DNA of 64,000 bases from Nocardioides sp. Root140 (GCF_001426745.1 NZ_LMFI01000001.1:1509978-1573977); one strand, 5' to 3'. Shown: positions 11,077 through 23,336, counted from the stretch's first letter. The notes: a model not told the origin generated them from the sequence alone. Translations and numbers: made by a program.

Positions 11077-14000
11077 TCACCCGGCCAGGTGACCCCACCG
11101 TGGAGCGAGCTCGCTCCACGGTCCGACCGCGGCGACCTCGCCGTCGACCAGCACGACCACCCGGTCGGCACGCGAGAGCGCGGCACGCTTGGCGGTCGCG
11201 CCGATCACCGTGGCCCCGCGGTCGCGCAGCGCCTGCCAGAGCTCGACCTCGGTGCTGGCGTCGAGCGCGCTGGAGACGTCGTCGGCGAGCATCAGCTCGG
11301 CGTCGGTGGCCAGGGCGCGGGCCAGGGCCAGACGCTGCACCTGTCCGCCGGAGAGCCGGACACCTCGGTGACCGACCAGGGCGTCCTTGCCGCCGGCCTC
11401 CTCGATGTCGGAGCCGAGCCGCGCCACCCCGACCGGGGCGTCGAAGGCGCGCTGGTGGCCGAGTCGCACGTTCTCGTCGAAGGTGCCCGACAGCACCCGC
11501 GGCACCTGGGCCACGTGGGAGACCTGGCCGGGGCGCAGGAACCTCTCCGGGTCGTCGACGTCGCGGTCGTTCCAGAGGATCTCGCCGCGATGCCCGATCA
11601 GCCCGGCCAATGCGGCGAGCAGGCTCGACTTGCCCGAGCCGACCTGACCGACCAGCAGCACCAGTTCTCCGGCCTCGACGGTGAGGTCGACCCCGGAGAC
11701 ACCGAGCGTGCCGTCGTCGTGCAAGGCCGAGAACCCCCGCAGCTCGAGCTGTTGCAGAGGAACCCGGCTCGACGGAGCGGGCTCGGGTGCGGCACCGGAG
11801 ACGAGGTCGACGCCGGGCGGCAGGTCCATCAGGTCGACACCACCAGCGAACCGGCTGGTCTCGACCTGCCAGGCGCGGGTGCCCGGGGCCTCGGTGACGA
11901 CCATGCCGGCGACGCGGCCGAACCAGTCGAAGCCGGCCACGGCGTTCGCGACGAGGAGCGCGGTGGCCAGGCTCCAGCCGCCGCCGAAGTAGATCGCCCA
12001 GGCGGTGACCACACCGCACTGCACCATCACGATCGGCACGCCGTCGAGGAACGCCTGGACCCGGTGCTCCTTCACCGCGGCGTTGACGCGTCCGGCGTCG
12101 ACGTCGCGCAGGTGTCGGTGCACCGACGGGGTCGCTGCGGCGAGCTTGACGGTGCGGGCCGACTCGAGCGCCGAGACCAGCGCACGGCCGAACCGGGCGC
12201 GGGCCGCGGACGCCTCGGCTGCGGAGCGTCCGGCGATCGGCCGGCCGATCGAGGAGGCCAGGGCCGAGGTGACCATCACCGCGAGCAGCACGGCACCGGC
12301 CACCCATGTGCCGGCCAGCAGCGCGGTGAAGGCGGCGATCAGCATGCCGTTGATGAAGTCGACCCAGCGGTCGGCGTAGCGGGCGTAGCGGTCGGCGTCC
12401 ATGGAACGCGCGACCACCTCACCGGGAGGCGTACGCACGAGGCGCTCCTGGGCGGTCTGGCCGTGCAGCACCGACATGCGGGTGCGCAGCATGACCTCGA
12501 TCCACCAGCGCGGGTAGCGCCAGAACGCGTCGGCCAGCATGAACGGCATCGCCAGCAGGCAGGCGACCAGCGCCACGCTGAGCAGCCCGGGGGTGTCGCC
12601 GTCCTGGAGGTCCTCGACGATGTGGCCCCAGACCAGGCCGGTCACGGCTCCCTGGGCGCCGATCACCGACACCATGAGGAACAGCACGGCCCCGGCGATG
12701 CCCCAGGACGGGCGCACCAGCAGCGCGTGGAAGATGCCCTTGGCCAGCGACGGTCCGTTGCCGACCTCGCGCACCGGGGGCGGCGTACCGGTGCGGCGTC
12801 GGCCACCGACTGCGGCGGCCTCGGCGGCGCTCTGGGCCGCGTGGTCGAGGGTGGAGTGCTCGACCGGCGCGGGGGCGTCGTCGTCCTCGTGGTCGACCAG
12901 GTGCTGGATGCGGCTGTCGTGCAGCAGGTCGCGGAACGCCCCGGGCTCGAGGGCCAGGGTGGCGCGGAGCCCGTCCTGCACGACGCGACCGTGGTCGAGC
13001 ACCGCCACGTGGGGTGCCCGCTCGATGGTGCTGAGCCGGTGCGCGATCAGCACGCCGGTGCGCCCGCGCAGCAGCCGGTCGGCGGCGGCGACGACGCGGT
13101 GCTCGGTGAGGGGGTCCATGCGGGCGGTCGCCTCGTCGAGTACGACGACGCGCACGTTGCGGATCAACAACCGGGCGAAGGCGACCAGCTGCTCCTCCCC
13201 CGCCGACAGCGAGGTGCCGCCCGGGCCGAGCAGGGTGTCGAGGCCAGCGGGGAGGCCCGCGACCCAGTCGTCGAGGCCGAGCTCGGCGACCGCACGCTCG
13301 ATCTCGTCACGGGAGGTGTCGCCGAAGAGCGTGATGTTCTCGGCGAGGGTGCCGGCCAGGATCTCGGTGCGCTGGGTGACCACGCCGACCGCGGAGCGCA
13401 GCTGCTGGAGGTCGAGGTCGAGAACGTCGACGCCGCCGAGCAGCACCGCACCGCGCGGCGGCTCGACCGCACGCGAGATCAGCGAGGCCAGCGTCGACTT
13501 GCCCGAGCCGGTGCGGCCGACCAGCGCGATCGTGTCGCCGGCCGGGAGGAACAGGTTGATGTCGCGCAGGGCGAAGGTGCCCTCGTCGTACGCGAAGGTG
13601 AGCCCGCGGATCTCGAGCTCGAGCCGGTCGGCGGACGGGAGCGGCCGGCCACCTTCGGGCTCGGGCTCGGAGGCCAGCATCTGGCGCAGCCGGATGACGG
13701 CACCGAGGCCGGCCTGGAGGTCGGGCAGGTGGTTGGCCAGCATCGCGATCTGGCCGACGAAGGTCGACGTGACCAGGAAGAGGGTGACCAGCTTGGCGAC
13801 GGACAGGTCGCCGTTGCCGGCCAGGGCGATGCCCGCGACGCCGATGCCGGCGAGGAGGGCGTGCAGCAACAGGCCGGCGCGCAGGGCCAGCCGGCGCTCG
13901 ATGTCGAGCACCGCCCGGAACTTCGTGTGGACGGCGGAGGAGAGCTTGGCGACGCGTGCGATGACGTGGGCCTGGCCGAGGCTGGTGCGCAGGTCGTCGC

Positions 14001-14649
14001 GCCCGGCGATGCCCTCCTCGAGTGCGGCGGCGTGGTCGGTCCACGCCATCTCCTCGATCACCTTGCGACGGGAGATCTCGCCCAACAGTGGCTTGATCGC
14101 GAACCAGGTGACCACCCCGAGTGCCGGGAACAGCAGCCACGAAGGCCACCAGGTCACACCGGCCACGATCCACATCGGCACCACCCCGAAGACGGTGCGG
14201 GCGAACATCCACAGCTGCCAGCGCACGAGGTTGCCGACCTCGTGGGTGTCGTCGTCGACCCGGTCGAGGATCTCGCCCACGGCCTGCTCGGAGAGGGTGG
14301 CCAGCGGCTGGCGCATGGCCGCGCTGAGCAGGTCTTCACGGAGCCGGCCCTCGGCGCGGTCGGAGAGCCCGACCCACACGATCTTGCCGAACGTGTCGAT
14401 GATCGAGGCCCCGATCACGCACGCCGCCAGCAGCCACACCAGGCCGCTCGTCGGGTGCTCGGCGAGCCGGCCGATGACGACCGTTCCGAAGGTGGTGGAG
14501 ATCGCCGCGATGGCCGCGCACACCAGTGCCGCGGCGGCGATCGGCGACTTCATGCGACGCCAGTCGACCCGCCGCGCCCCGTCGACGGGTGCGGGTCGCG
14601 ACGGGGCGACGGGCGGCCGGTCGGGGGCGGTGGTGAGGGTCTCGGTCAT
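11077..14649 (-). CDS. Fused heterodimer-type ABC exporter (TMD-NBD-TMD-NBD)
   Basis: One 1190-residue chain carrying two complete half-transporters, an exporter of unknown substrate. NBD1 has Walker A GRTGSGKS (about 375), a divergent signature LSAGEEQ (about 479), Walker B VVVLDEAT with the catalytic glutamate, and the switch histidine in IAHRLST. NBD2 has Walker A GQVGSGKS (about 1000) and a perfect LSGGQ, but Walker B ends in LMLADD and the switch histidine is replaced (GATAKR). One composite ATP site is therefore predicted active (NBD1 Walker motifs with NBD2 signature) and the other degenerate, as in TM287/288-like heterodimers. Members are usually encoded as two genes. Confidence 0.92.
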   Translation of the reverse strand: MTETLTTAPDRPPVAPSRPAPVDGARRVDWRRMKSPIAAAALVCAAIAAISTTFGTVVIGRLAEHPTSGLVWLLAACVIGASIIDTFGKIVWVGLSDRAEGRLREDLLSAAMRQPLATLSEQAVGEILDRVDDDTHEVGNLVRWQLWMFARTVFGVVPMWIVAGVTWWPSWLLFPALGVVTWFAIKPLLGEISRRKVIEEMAWTDHAAALEEGIAGRDDLRTSLGQAHVIARVAKLSSAVHTKFRAVLDIERRLALRAGLLLHALLAGIGVAGIALAGNGDLSVAKLVTLFLVTSTFVGQIAMLANHLPDLQAGLGAVIRLRQMLASEPEPEGGRPLPSADRLELEIRGLTFAYDEGTFALRDINLFLPAGDTIALVGRTGSGKSTLASLISRAVEPPRGAVLLGGVDVLDLDLQQLRSAVGVVTQRTEILAGTLAENITLFGDTSRDEIERAVAELGLDDWVAGLPAGLDTLLGPGGTSLSAGEEQLVAFARLLIRNVRVVVLDEATARMDPLTEHRVVAAADRLLRGRTGVLIAHRLSTIERAPHVAVLDHGRVVQDGLRATLALEPGAFRDLLHDSRIQHLVDHEDDDAPAPVEHSTLDHAAQSAAEAAAVGGRRRTGTPPPVREVGNGPSLAKGIFHALLVRPSWGIAGAVLFLMVSVIGAQGAVTGLVWGHIVEDLQDGDTPGLLSVALVACLLAMPFMLADAFWRYPRWWIEVMLRTRMSVLHGQTAQERLVRTPPGEVVARSMDADRYARYADRWVDFINGMLIAAFTALLAGTWVAGAVLLAVMVTSALASSIGRPIAGRSAAEASAARARFGRALVSALESARTVKLAAATPSVHRHLRDVDAGRVNAAVKEHRVQAFLDGVPIVMVQCGVVTAWAIYFGGGWSLATALLVANAVAGFDWFGRVAGMVVTEAPGTRAWQVETSRFAGGVDLMDLPPGVDLVSGAAPEPAPSSRVPLQQLELRGFSALHDDGTLGVSGVDLTVEAGELVLLVGQVGSGKSSLLAALAGLIGHRGEILWNDRDVDDPERFLRPGQVSHVAQVPRVLSGTFDENVRLGHQRAFDAPVGVARLGSDIEEAGGKDALVGHRGVRLSGGQVQRLALARALATDAELMLADDVSSALDASTEVELWQALRDRGATVIGATAKRAALSRADRVVVLVDGEVAAVGPWSELAPRWGHLAG

Positions 14650-14771
14650 GACCTGTCGAGACTACGTCTCCGCACCGACAGACTCATCTGGTTTTCGGCA
14701 CAGGTACGGCGTCCGCCAGGTCCACCGGCGGAGCCACCCGTCGGGTCAGATGCCCCAGTCAGATGCCGCAG

Positions 14772-15512
14772 TCAGATGCCGCAGTTCGGCGCGCTCCACG
14801 TGCGACCGGACCGGATGTCCACGTGCACGTGGTCGTTGTGGTCGGGATAGCCCGGACCGAAGATCGTGCCGTAGCCGATGTAGCGCGCATTCTGGGCGAT
14901 CCGGCAGTACGTCGAGTTGCCGTTCTCTGGCACCAGGTCGAGGGCGCGACCATAGGTGTGCTGACCGGTGCCCGAACCGCCGACCTGGCGGTCACAGGCC
15001 TGGGAGCGGAAACCTGACGTGACGCGGATCGGGTTGTCGCCCATGCGGTGGCGGAGTGCCTCGGCGCGCCACATCGACCGCAACAGGTTGGTCTTGACCG
15101 TCGTCGCACTCACCGAGCCACCGCTGTAGCCGCCGGCCCCGCAGCCCCCGTCGACCTCGCTCCACGCGAAGTGGAGCGGGGAGCAGTCGGCGTCCTGCAG
15201 CGCATAGATCTTCGACTGGGTGGCCGGGCCGGCGACACCGTCGGGGCTCAGTCCGTAGGCGGCCTGGAAGTTCCTCACCGCCTGGGTGGTCTGCGGGCCG
15301 TAGCTGCCGTCGATGGCCATGTTGACGCCGTAGCCGGCCCATCCGGCGACGCGCTCCTGGAGCTCGGCGACGTCGGACCCGGTGGTGCCGGAGCGCAGCG
15401 TGCGACTCCACGTGTAGCAGGCGTCAGCACTGGCCGGTGCGGAGCCGAGGAGGACGAGGCTGGAGAGGGCCAGCACCAGGGCGGCGACGAGGCTGGACAT
15501 GCGGATCGGCAT
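14772..15512 (-). CDS. Secreted peptidoglycan-binding M15-type carboxypeptidase
   Basis: A signal peptide (about 30 residues, ending SAPASA) is followed by a peptidoglycan-binding type 1 repeat (DVAELQERV...[15 protein letters not shown]) and an M15-type zinc peptidase domain: [15 protein letters not shown] and HNDHVHVD supply the expected zinc and catalytic His/Asp ligands. The architecture resembles the Streptomyces albus G D-Ala-D-Ala carboxypeptidase, so it probably trims peptidoglycan stem peptides outside the cell. Six cysteines suggest disulfides. Transcribed alone, leftward. Confidence 0.88.
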   Translation of the reverse strand: MPIRMSSLVAALVLALSSLVLLGSAPASADACYTWSRTLRSGTTGSDVAELQERVAGWAGYGVNMAIDGSYGPQTTQAVRNFQAAYGLSPDGVAGPATQSKIYALQDADCSPLHFAWSEVDGGCGAGGYSGGSVSATTVKTNLLRSMWRAEALRHRMGDNPIRVTSGFRSQACDRQVGGSGTGQHTYGRALDLVPENGNSTYCRIAQNARYIGYGTIFGPGYPDHNDHVHVDIRSGRTWSAPNCGI

Positions 15513-15625
15513 GGTTCACTCCTGTTCCCGAGAACGGCCCGAAGGCCCGTGGCCGACAGTTCATCGTGCTCCGGGCCACTTGTGAAGAGCGCGGGGGTGA
15601 ACAGTTCCGGGGCGGAGAACGAGAA

Positions 15626-15666
15626 CGGTGTGGATCACAGTCACTGGGTGACTGCGATCCACACCG
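15626..15666 (-). terminator. Intrinsic terminator after icd
   Basis: Long hairpin with CGGTGTGGATC/GATCCACACCG outer arms and CAGTCAC/GTGACTG inner arms separated by one mismatch, with a three-base loop. It starts about 20 bases beyond the icd stop in the direction of transcription. Confidence 0.8.
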
Positions 15667-15683
15667 TTGGTGGCGCGTGGTGA

Positions 15684-17900
<2,217 letters not shown>

Positions 17901-18089
17901 GGGTGCGGCGACTCCTGATCGGTCTGTGCCCCTGGGTGGGGTGTGCCTGTGCGGTCAGTGGGTTTCTTGACATCAAGATACCTGACACGGGGTCGCGTCC
18001 AGCCTCGCACCCGACACCTCATCGGTCTAGAGTTCTGGGTGCGCCCTGAAACGTCAGGGGTCAACGTCGTGCGACAAAGGGGTTCTCGG

Positions 18090-19283
18090 ATGACCGACAC
18101 ACCAGCCACACCTGAACCGACACTGGTCCAGAAGCTCTCCGCCGAGGTCCTCGGCACATTCGTCCTCGTCTTCGTCGGCGTCGGCGCCGCGATGTCCCTC
18201 GCACCCGATCTGGAGGGTGGGGGGACCCTGGGCGTCGGCATCGCCGGTGTCGCCCTGGCCTTCGGCTTCGCGGTCCTCGTCATGGCGTACGCCGTCGGCC
18301 ACATCTCCGGTGGCCACTTCAACCCGGCCGTCTCGGTCGGTGCCGCCATGGCCGGCCGGCTCTCGTGGGTCCAGGCCGGCTTCTACGCCGCCGCCCAGCT
18401 CGTGGGCGCGATCGTCGCGGCCGCCGCACTGTTCATCGTCTTCAAGGGCATCGACGGCTGGGACGCCGAGGGCGCCATGGGTCAGAACAACTACGGCGAC
18501 GAGAGTGGCAGCGGCATCGCCCTGTGGTCGGCACTGCTGGTCGAGGTCATCGGCACCGCGATCTTCCTCTACGTGATCCTCGCCGCGACCGACAAGCGCA
18601 ACCCGAGCACCGCTGCCGCTCCGGTCGCCATCGGCCTCGCCCTGACCGGCATTCACCTGGCCCTCATCCCGCTGACCGGCACGTCGGTCAACCCGGCCCG
18701 TTCGATCGGCCCGGCGCTCTTCGCCGGCACCGACTCACTGGTGCAGGTCTGGGTCTTCATCGTCGCCCCGCTCCTCGGTGCCGCGATCGCCGGCTTCACC
18801 TACGCCCTGATCTTCGGCAGCGACGGCGAGCCGGTCGCCGGCTCCGGCCTCAACTTCGGTGGCGGCAACGCCCAGGCCACCGGTTTCGCCGGCGGCTGGG
18901 ACCCGAACGCCCAGCACCAGCAGGGCGGCTGGGACCAGAACGCGCAGCAGGGCTGGGACCCCAACCAGCAGCAGTGGGCCGGCCAGGCACCGCCCCAGCA
19001 GGGCGCCCCGGACCAGCAGTGGGGTCAGGGCGCACCCGAGCAGCAGTGGGGCCAGCCCGCTCCGGAGCAGCAGTGGGGCCAGCAGGCGCCCGAGCAGCAG
19101 TGGGGTGCCCCGCAGGCACCGCAGGCTCCCGAGCAGCAGTGGCCCGCGCCCCAGGCGCCGCAGGCACCGCAGGCGCCCGAGCAGCAGTCGTGGGGCCAGC
19201 CGGCTCCGGAGCCCGAGCCGTGGACTCCCCCGGAGGACGACGGCTCGCGGACCCAGATCCGCCAGCCCGACGACCCCAGTTGA
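18090..19283 (+). CDS. MIP-family aquaporin/glycerol channel with long Q/P-rich tail
   Basis: Membrane channel for water or small polyols. The first 250 residues form the six-helix pore with both NPA boxes (HFNPAVS and SVNPARS). The last 130 or so are a cytoplasmic tail built from imperfect repeats such as APEQQWGQ, rich in Gln, Pro, Trp and Gly, ending in an acidic segment. The ATG at 18090 has AAAGGGG seven bases upstream. Ordinary family members end near residue 250, so the tail is an add-on of unknown role. Transcribed alone, with a hairpin after the stop. Confidence 0.93.
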   Translation: MTDTPATPEPTLVQKLSAEVLGTFVLVFVGVGAAMSLAPDLEGGGTLGVGIAGVALAFGFAVLVMAYAVGHISGGHFNPAVSVGAAMAGRLSWVQAGFYAAAQLVGAIVAAAALFIVFKGIDGWDAEGAMGQNNYGDESGSGIALWSALLVEVIGTAIFLYVILAATDKRNPSTAAAPVAIGLALTGIHLALIPLTGTSVNPARSIGPALFAGTDSLVQVWVFIVAPLLGAAIAGFTYALIFGSDGEPVAGSGLNFGGGNAQATGFAGGWDPNAQHQQGGWDQNAQQGWDPNQQQWAGQAPPQQGAPDQQWGQGAPEQQWGQPAPEQQWGQQAPEQQWGAPQAPQAPEQQWPAPQAPQAPQAPEQQSWGQPAPEPEPWTPPEDDGSRTQIRQPDDPS

Positions 19284-19327
19284 GAAGACCCAGCTGATCC
19301 GGGTCAGCTGACACAGAACAGACGAGG

Positions 19328-19359
19328 GGCCCCGACATCGCAGCCGCGGTGTCGGGGCC
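19328..19359. terminator. Hairpin between convergent aquaporin and lipoprotein genes
   Basis: Ten-base perfect stem GGCCCCGACA/TGTCGGGGCC with a 12-base loop, placed between two convergent stop codons; probably works in both directions. Confidence 0.75.
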
Positions 19360-19380
19360 TTCGTCATGTCGAGGACGGAG

Positions 19381-20094
19381 TCAGCGCTGCACGTCCACCA
19401 GCTCGAGTCCTTCGGCTCCGGTGCGGTCCACCTCGACCAGGCCGACGCCCTCGGCGTACGACGACACGTAGGGCTCCGCTCCCTCTTCGACTCCGGTCTC
19501 CTCGACCTCGACGACGTCGTCGAACTCGCCGTACGGCGTGTAGGTGGTCGCGTTCGTCGCACGCACCTCCGCGGCGCGGGTGATCGCTCCCCCGACGAAC
19601 TCGGCGGCGTACCCGTCGCCGTGACGAGGCCCGTCGGCCATCGCCAGGGTGGCCTCCGCGCTGTCCTCACCGGCCCGCCAACCGTCGGGCCCGGTCGTCC
19701 CGAAGATCCAGACGTTCCCGTCGCGATCCTGGGCGTAGTAGGAGTCGGTCGTCTCGAGCACCCGACCGCGCCGCCCCAGCGTCTCGTGTCGTACGACGAC
19801 CGTCCGCACGCCGGCGATCGTCGACGTCTGGTCGGTGACCGTGGTGGTCGCGGTGCTGGCCCGGGCGCTGCCGGTGACCTCGTAGGTCCACGTGGTGCCC
19901 GGAGCCAGCGGCAGCCAGCGGTTGTCGATGCGCACGGTGAAGTCGGACGGGTCCGGCGACGGGGTCGGGATGGTCAGGGAGTCGATGCCGGTGGGGTCGA
20001 TCCGTTCCGGCGCCGAGCCGCAGCCGCACAGCAGGGCGAGGGCCAGGCCGGGGGCCACGACCGGGCCGACAACTCGGGCAACCAGGAGACGCAT
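19381..20094 (-). CDS. Putative lipoprotein
   Basis: A lipoprotein signal with lipobox-like LLCGC precedes a roughly 210-residue extracellular domain with no family I can name. It is rich in beta-type sequence (WLPLAPGTTWTYEVTG, TYTPYGEFDDVVEVEETG), a pattern common in actinobacterial lipid-anchored proteins of unknown function. An alternative ATG four codons upstream (20106) is possible. Divergent from mdh, with about 100 bases between the starts. Confidence 0.75.
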   Translation of the reverse strand: MRLLVARVVGPVVAPGLALALLCGCGSAPERIDPTGIDSLTIPTPSPDPSDFTVRIDNRWLPLAPGTTWTYEVTGSARASTATTTVTDQTSTIAGVRTVVVRHETLGRRGRVLETTDSYYAQDRDGNVWIFGTTGPDGWRAGEDSAEATLAMADGPRHGDGYAAEFVGGAITRAAEVRATNATTYTPYGEFDDVVEVEETGVEEGAEPYVSSYAEGVGLVEVDRTGAEGLELVDVQR

Positions 20095-20192
20095 GGCGCA
20101 CAGCATCCCATCCGTGAGACCCCGGCGGTCGGGGGCTCCCGCCCGCTGCTAGCGTCAGGAACGATCACCCGCATCTTCGAAGGAGACCCCCT

Positions 20193-21173
20193 GTGAGCAC
20201 ACCGCTCAAGGTGGCCGTGACCGGCGCAGCCGGCCAGATCGGCTACAGCCTGCTCTTCCGTCTCGCCAGTGGCGCCTTGGGCGACCGGCCCATCGAGCTG
20301 CGACTGCTCGAGATCACGCCCGCGCTCAAGGCACTCGAGGGTGTCGTCATGGAGCTCGACGACTGCGCCTTCCCGAACCTTGCCGGCGTCGAGATCGGCG
20401 ACGACCCCAACAAGATCTTCGACGGCGTCAACCTCGCCCTGCTCGTCGGCGCGCGCCCGCGCGGACCGGGCATGGAGCGTTCCGACCTGCTCTCCGCCAA
20501 CGGTGCGATCTTCACCGGCCAGGGCAAGGCGCTCAACGAGGTCGCCGCGGACGACGTACGCATCGGTGTGACCGGCAACCCGGCCAACACCAACGCACTG
20601 ATCGCGATGACCAACGCGCCCGACATCCCGCAGGAGCGGTTCTCGGCGCTGACCCGTCTCGACCACAACCGCGCGATCTCGCAGCTCGCCGCGAAGACCG
20701 GTGCGTCGGTCAACGACATCAAGAAGATGACGATCTGGGGCAACCACTCGGCCACCCAGTACCCCGACATCTTCCACGCGGAGGTCGGTGGCAAGAACGC
20801 CGCCGAGGTCGTCAACGACCAGGCCTGGCTGGCCGACACGTTCATCCCGACCGTCGCCAAGCGTGGCGCCGCGATCATCGACGCCCGTGGCGCCTCCTCG
20901 GCCGCCTCGGCAGCCTCGGCGACCTGCGACGCCGCCCGCGACTGGCTGAACGGCTCCCCCGAGGGTGACTGGGTCTCGATGGCCGTGCGCTCCGACGGCT
21001 CCTACGGCGTGCCCGAGGGCCTCATCTCCTCGTTCCCCGTCACCACCAAGGACGGCAACTGGGAGATCGTCCAGGGCCTCGAGGTCAACGAGTTCTCGCA
21101 GACCCGCATCGACGCCACCGTCGCCGAGCTCGCCGAAGAGCGCGCCGCGGTGACCGAGCTCGGCCTGATCTGA
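20193..21173 (+). CDS. mdh: Malate dehydrogenase
   Basis: Oxidises malate to oxaloacetate with NAD in the TCA cycle. The 326-residue product has the nucleotide-binding start [21 protein letters not shown], the mobile-loop arginines in [11 protein letters not shown], the substrate segment [11 protein letters not shown], and the catalytic histidine in [15 protein letters not shown] start with GGAG upstream. Transcribed alone, ending in an almost ideal terminator. Confidence 0.98.
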   Translation: MSTPLKVAVTGAAGQIGYSLLFRLASGALGDRPIELRLLEITPALKALEGVVMELDDCAFPNLAGVEIGDDPNKIFDGVNLALLVGARPRGPGMERSDLLSANGAIFTGQGKALNEVAADDVRIGVTGNPANTNALIAMTNAPDIPQERFSALTRLDHNRAISQLAAKTGASVNDIKKMTIWGNHSATQYPDIFHAEVGGKNAAEVVNDQAWLADTFIPTVAKRGAAIIDARGASSAASAASATCDAARDWLNGSPEGDWVSMAVRSDGSYGVPEGLISSFPVTTKDGNWEIVQGLEVNEFSQTRIDATVAELAEERAAVTELGLI

Positions 21174-21194
21174 GGCAGCACCCGCATCACGCAC

Positions 21195-21232
21195 GAAGCC
21201 GGCACGAGTTGGAGACAACTCGTGCCGGCTTC
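21195..21232. terminator. Perfect 17-bp bidirectional terminator
   Basis: A perfect 17-base stem with a GAGA loop between the convergent mdh and DUF3017 stops. In the mdh direction it is followed by TTCCTGCATTTC. Three copies of TTCAGCCGGGCTG follow at about 21239-21283 and overlap the 3' end of the opposing gene. Confidence 0.85.
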
Positions 21233-21271
21233 CTGCATTTCAGCCGGGCTGCATTTCAGCCGGGCTGCGGT

Positions 21272-21694
21272 TCAGCCGGGCTGGTCGGGGATCGAGGCGA
21301 CCAGCACCAGCAGGGACACCGCCATCACCACCAGGATCGTGGCGTCCAGTCCCTTGCGGCGCACCCGCAGCATGCCGGCGTCGTCGTCGTTCAGCGCCAG
21401 ACGGGCACCGGCGGCGACGAGCAGTGACAGGGCCAGCCAGCTGACCCCGGAGCGCCACGACCCCGTCGCGGCCACGACGACGCCGATCAGGGCACCGGCC
21501 AGCGCCACGAGGTAGATGATGCCGCCGAGCGTCGACGGCTTCTTGATCTCGGTGACCGCGCGCGGCGCCGGGGGTTCGGCGACAGGTCCCGCCACCGGGT
21601 CAGCCGCCGGATCTGCCACCGGTCCAGCCGGCTCCGCCGCCGGCTGGCCCGCCGGGTCTTCCTGTGGCGACACGTCCTCGGGCTGCTCGGCCAC
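21272..21694 (-). CDS. DUF3017-type small membrane protein
   Basis: A 140-residue protein of unknown function. A proline/alanine-rich acidic N-terminal region (PAEPAGPVADPAADP style) is followed by three hydrophobic segments (GGIIYLVALAGALIGVVVAA and two more). The GTG start is two bases after the folD stop, so it is cotranscribed with folD, an arrangement I associate with DUF3017 proteins in actinobacteria. Confidence 0.75.
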   Translation of the reverse strand: MAEQPEDVSPQEDPAGQPAAEPAGPVADPAADPVAGPVAEPPAPRAVTEIKKPSTLGGIIYLVALAGALIGVVVAATGSWRSGVSWLALSLLVAAGARLALNDDDAGMLRVRRKGLDATILVVMAVSLLVLVASIPDQPG

Positions 21695-21696
21695 GA

Positions 21697-22557
21697 TCAG
21701 GCCAGCGTGCTCTCGGCGATCGAGACCACGTTGGCCAGCAGCATCGCGCGGGTCATCGGGCCGACACCGCCGGGGTTCGGCGAGACCCATCCGGCGACAT
21801 CCCAGACGTCGTCGGCCACGTCGCCGGCGATCTTGCCGTCGACCCGCGAGACCCCCACGTCGAGCACGGCGGCACCGGGCTTGACCATGTCCTTGCTGAT
21901 GATGCCGGGCACGCCGGCGGCGGCCACCACGATGTCGGCATTGCGCACGTGGGCGGCCAGGTCGACGGTGCCGGTGTGGCACAGCGTGACCGTGGCATTC
22001 TCGGAGCGGCGGGTCAGCAGCAGGCCGAGTGGACGACCGACGGTGACACCTCGGCCGACCACGACCACGTCGGCGCCGGCGATCGGCACGTCGTGGCGAC
22101 GCAGCAGCTCGACGATGCCGTGCGGCGTGCAGGGCAGCGGCGCCTCGTTGCCGAGCACCAGCCAGCCCAGATTGGTCGGGTGCAGGCCGTCGGCGTCCTT
22201 CGCGGGGTCGATCAGGCCGAGCACCCGGTTCTCGTCGCGGCCGCGGGGCAGCGGCAGCTGCACGATGTAGCCGGTGCAGGCGGGGTCCTCGTTGAGCGTG
22301 CGGACGGCGTCCTCGATCTCTGCCTGGGTGGCCACCTCGGGGAGGTCGACGCGGATCGACTCGATGCCGACCTCGGCGCAGTCCTTGTGCTTGCCGTTGA
22401 CGTACCACCGGCTGCCGGGGTCGTCACCGACCAGCACCGTGCCGAGCCCGGGGGTGATGCCCCGTTCCTTGAGCGCGGCGACCCTGGAACGCAGTTCGTC
22501 CTTGATCGCCGCAGCAGTGGCCGTCCCGTCGAGCTTCTGTGCAGTCACGCCGACCAT
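21697..22557 (-). CDS. folD: Bifunctional methylene-THF dehydrogenase/cyclohydrolase
   Basis: Interconverts 5,10-methylene- and 10-formyl-tetrahydrofolate, feeding one-carbon units to purines and initiator Met-tRNA. It shows [22 protein letters not shown] with the catalytic lysine, VQLPLPRG, and the NADP-binding [17 protein letters not shown], with [12 protein letters not shown] near the C-terminus. About 286 residues, normal for the family. An in-frame GTG three codons later (22548), which has AGGA upstream, is an equally plausible start. Confidence 0.97.
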   Translation of the reverse strand: MVGVTAQKLDGTATAAAIKDELRSRVAALKERGITPGLGTVLVGDDPGSRWYVNGKHKDCAEVGIESIRVDLPEVATQAEIEDAVRTLNEDPACTGYIVQLPLPRGRDENRVLGLIDPAKDADGLHPTNLGWLVLGNEAPLPCTPHGIVELLRRHDVPIAGADVVVVGRGVTVGRPLGLLLTRRSENATVTLCHTGTVDLAAHVRNADIVVAAAGVPGIISKDMVKPGAAVLDVGVSRVDGKIAGDVADDVWDVAGWVSPNPGGVGPMTRAMLLANVVSIAESTLA

Positions 22558-22650
22558 CCTAGGGAACGGCCCCGCACCCGCGGTCACGGGTCGAGCCGCC
22601 TGTCGATCTGGCCCGCGCCGGGCGCCACGGACAAGTCGTCCGGGCACTAG

Positions 22651-22712
22651 GTCTGCCGGGCCGATCGGCTCCTTCTGCTCTTGGTAGATGAGGCCAATCG
22701 ACCCACCAGACC
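22651..22712. repeat. Palindromic dispersed element, copy 2
   Basis: Same arms (GTCTGCCGGGCCGATCGGC / GCCAATCGACCCACCAGAC) and same 62-base length as the element at 6089-6150. Differences between the copies concentrate in the loop and some are scattered on the arms. Located between the start of folD and the end of the GNAT gene. Confidence 0.75.
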
Positions 22713-22761
22713 GAGCAGCCGTTGGGTTGTCCCGCGCCCAGGACGGCGAGCATGGGTCGGA

Positions 22762-23247
22762 TCACACCAGGTCGAGGTACATCACGTGCAGGCCGACGTA
22801 GCCGTGCGCCTTCGAGTGGAACGCGCCCGGCACGGTGCCGATGATCTCGAAGCCGAGCGCCTGCCACAGCCCGACCGCCGCGGTGTTGGTCTCGACCACC
22901 GCGTTGAACTGGATGCCTCGGAAGCCTTGGTCGCGGTGCCACTGCACGACGTACTCCCCCAGCCGGCGCCCGACGCCCTTGCCGCGGGCCCGCGGCGAGA
23001 CCATGAAGCTGGCGGTGCCGATGTGGGCTCCGTACGACGGCCGGTTGGGGCCCATCTTCGCGGTGCCGAGGATCGTGCCGGACTCCTCGAGCACGACGGT
23101 GTGGCCGGGCTCCGATTCGAGCCAGAGCGCCTGAGCCTGCTCGGAGGTGAGGTCGGTCGGGTAGGCGTAGGTCTCGCCGGCCCGGACGATCTCGTCGAAG
23201 ACCGGCCAGATCTGCGGCCAGTCGGCGACGGTTGCGGGGCGGATCAT
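22762..23247 (-). CDS. GNAT-family N-acetyltransferase
   Basis: A 161-residue acetyl-CoA-dependent acetyltransferase; substrate unknown. The acetyl-CoA-binding motif is SPRARGKGVGRRL, preceded by a FMV beta strand, and VVETNTAAVGLWQALGFE is the usual C-terminal motif. The pattern resembles PhnO/RimI-like small-molecule acetyltransferases. The start is set by GGAG six bases upstream; a longer form from 23271 is possible. Confidence 0.9.
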   Translation of the reverse strand: MIRPATVADWPQIWPVFDEIVRAGETYAYPTDLTSEQAQALWLESEPGHTVVLEESGTILGTAKMGPNRPSYGAHIGTASFMVSPRARGKGVGRRLGEYVVQWHRDQGFRGIQFNAVVETNTAAVGLWQALGFEIIGTVPGAFHSKAHGYVGLHVMYLDLV

Positions 23248-23336
23248 CGTCGGCTCCGTGCCCGGGGCCAACCCGGATTGGGGATGTGCCGTCTCGTCGG
23301 CCGCGGAATCATGGGGACATCAGGAGGAGGTGCCCC

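Noticed and set aside
11005..15022. Very long plus-strand open frames of 827-1281 codons
   Set aside because: They lie over the leftward ABC exporter and M15 peptidase genes, which have full domain evidence; the frames are by-products of high GC.
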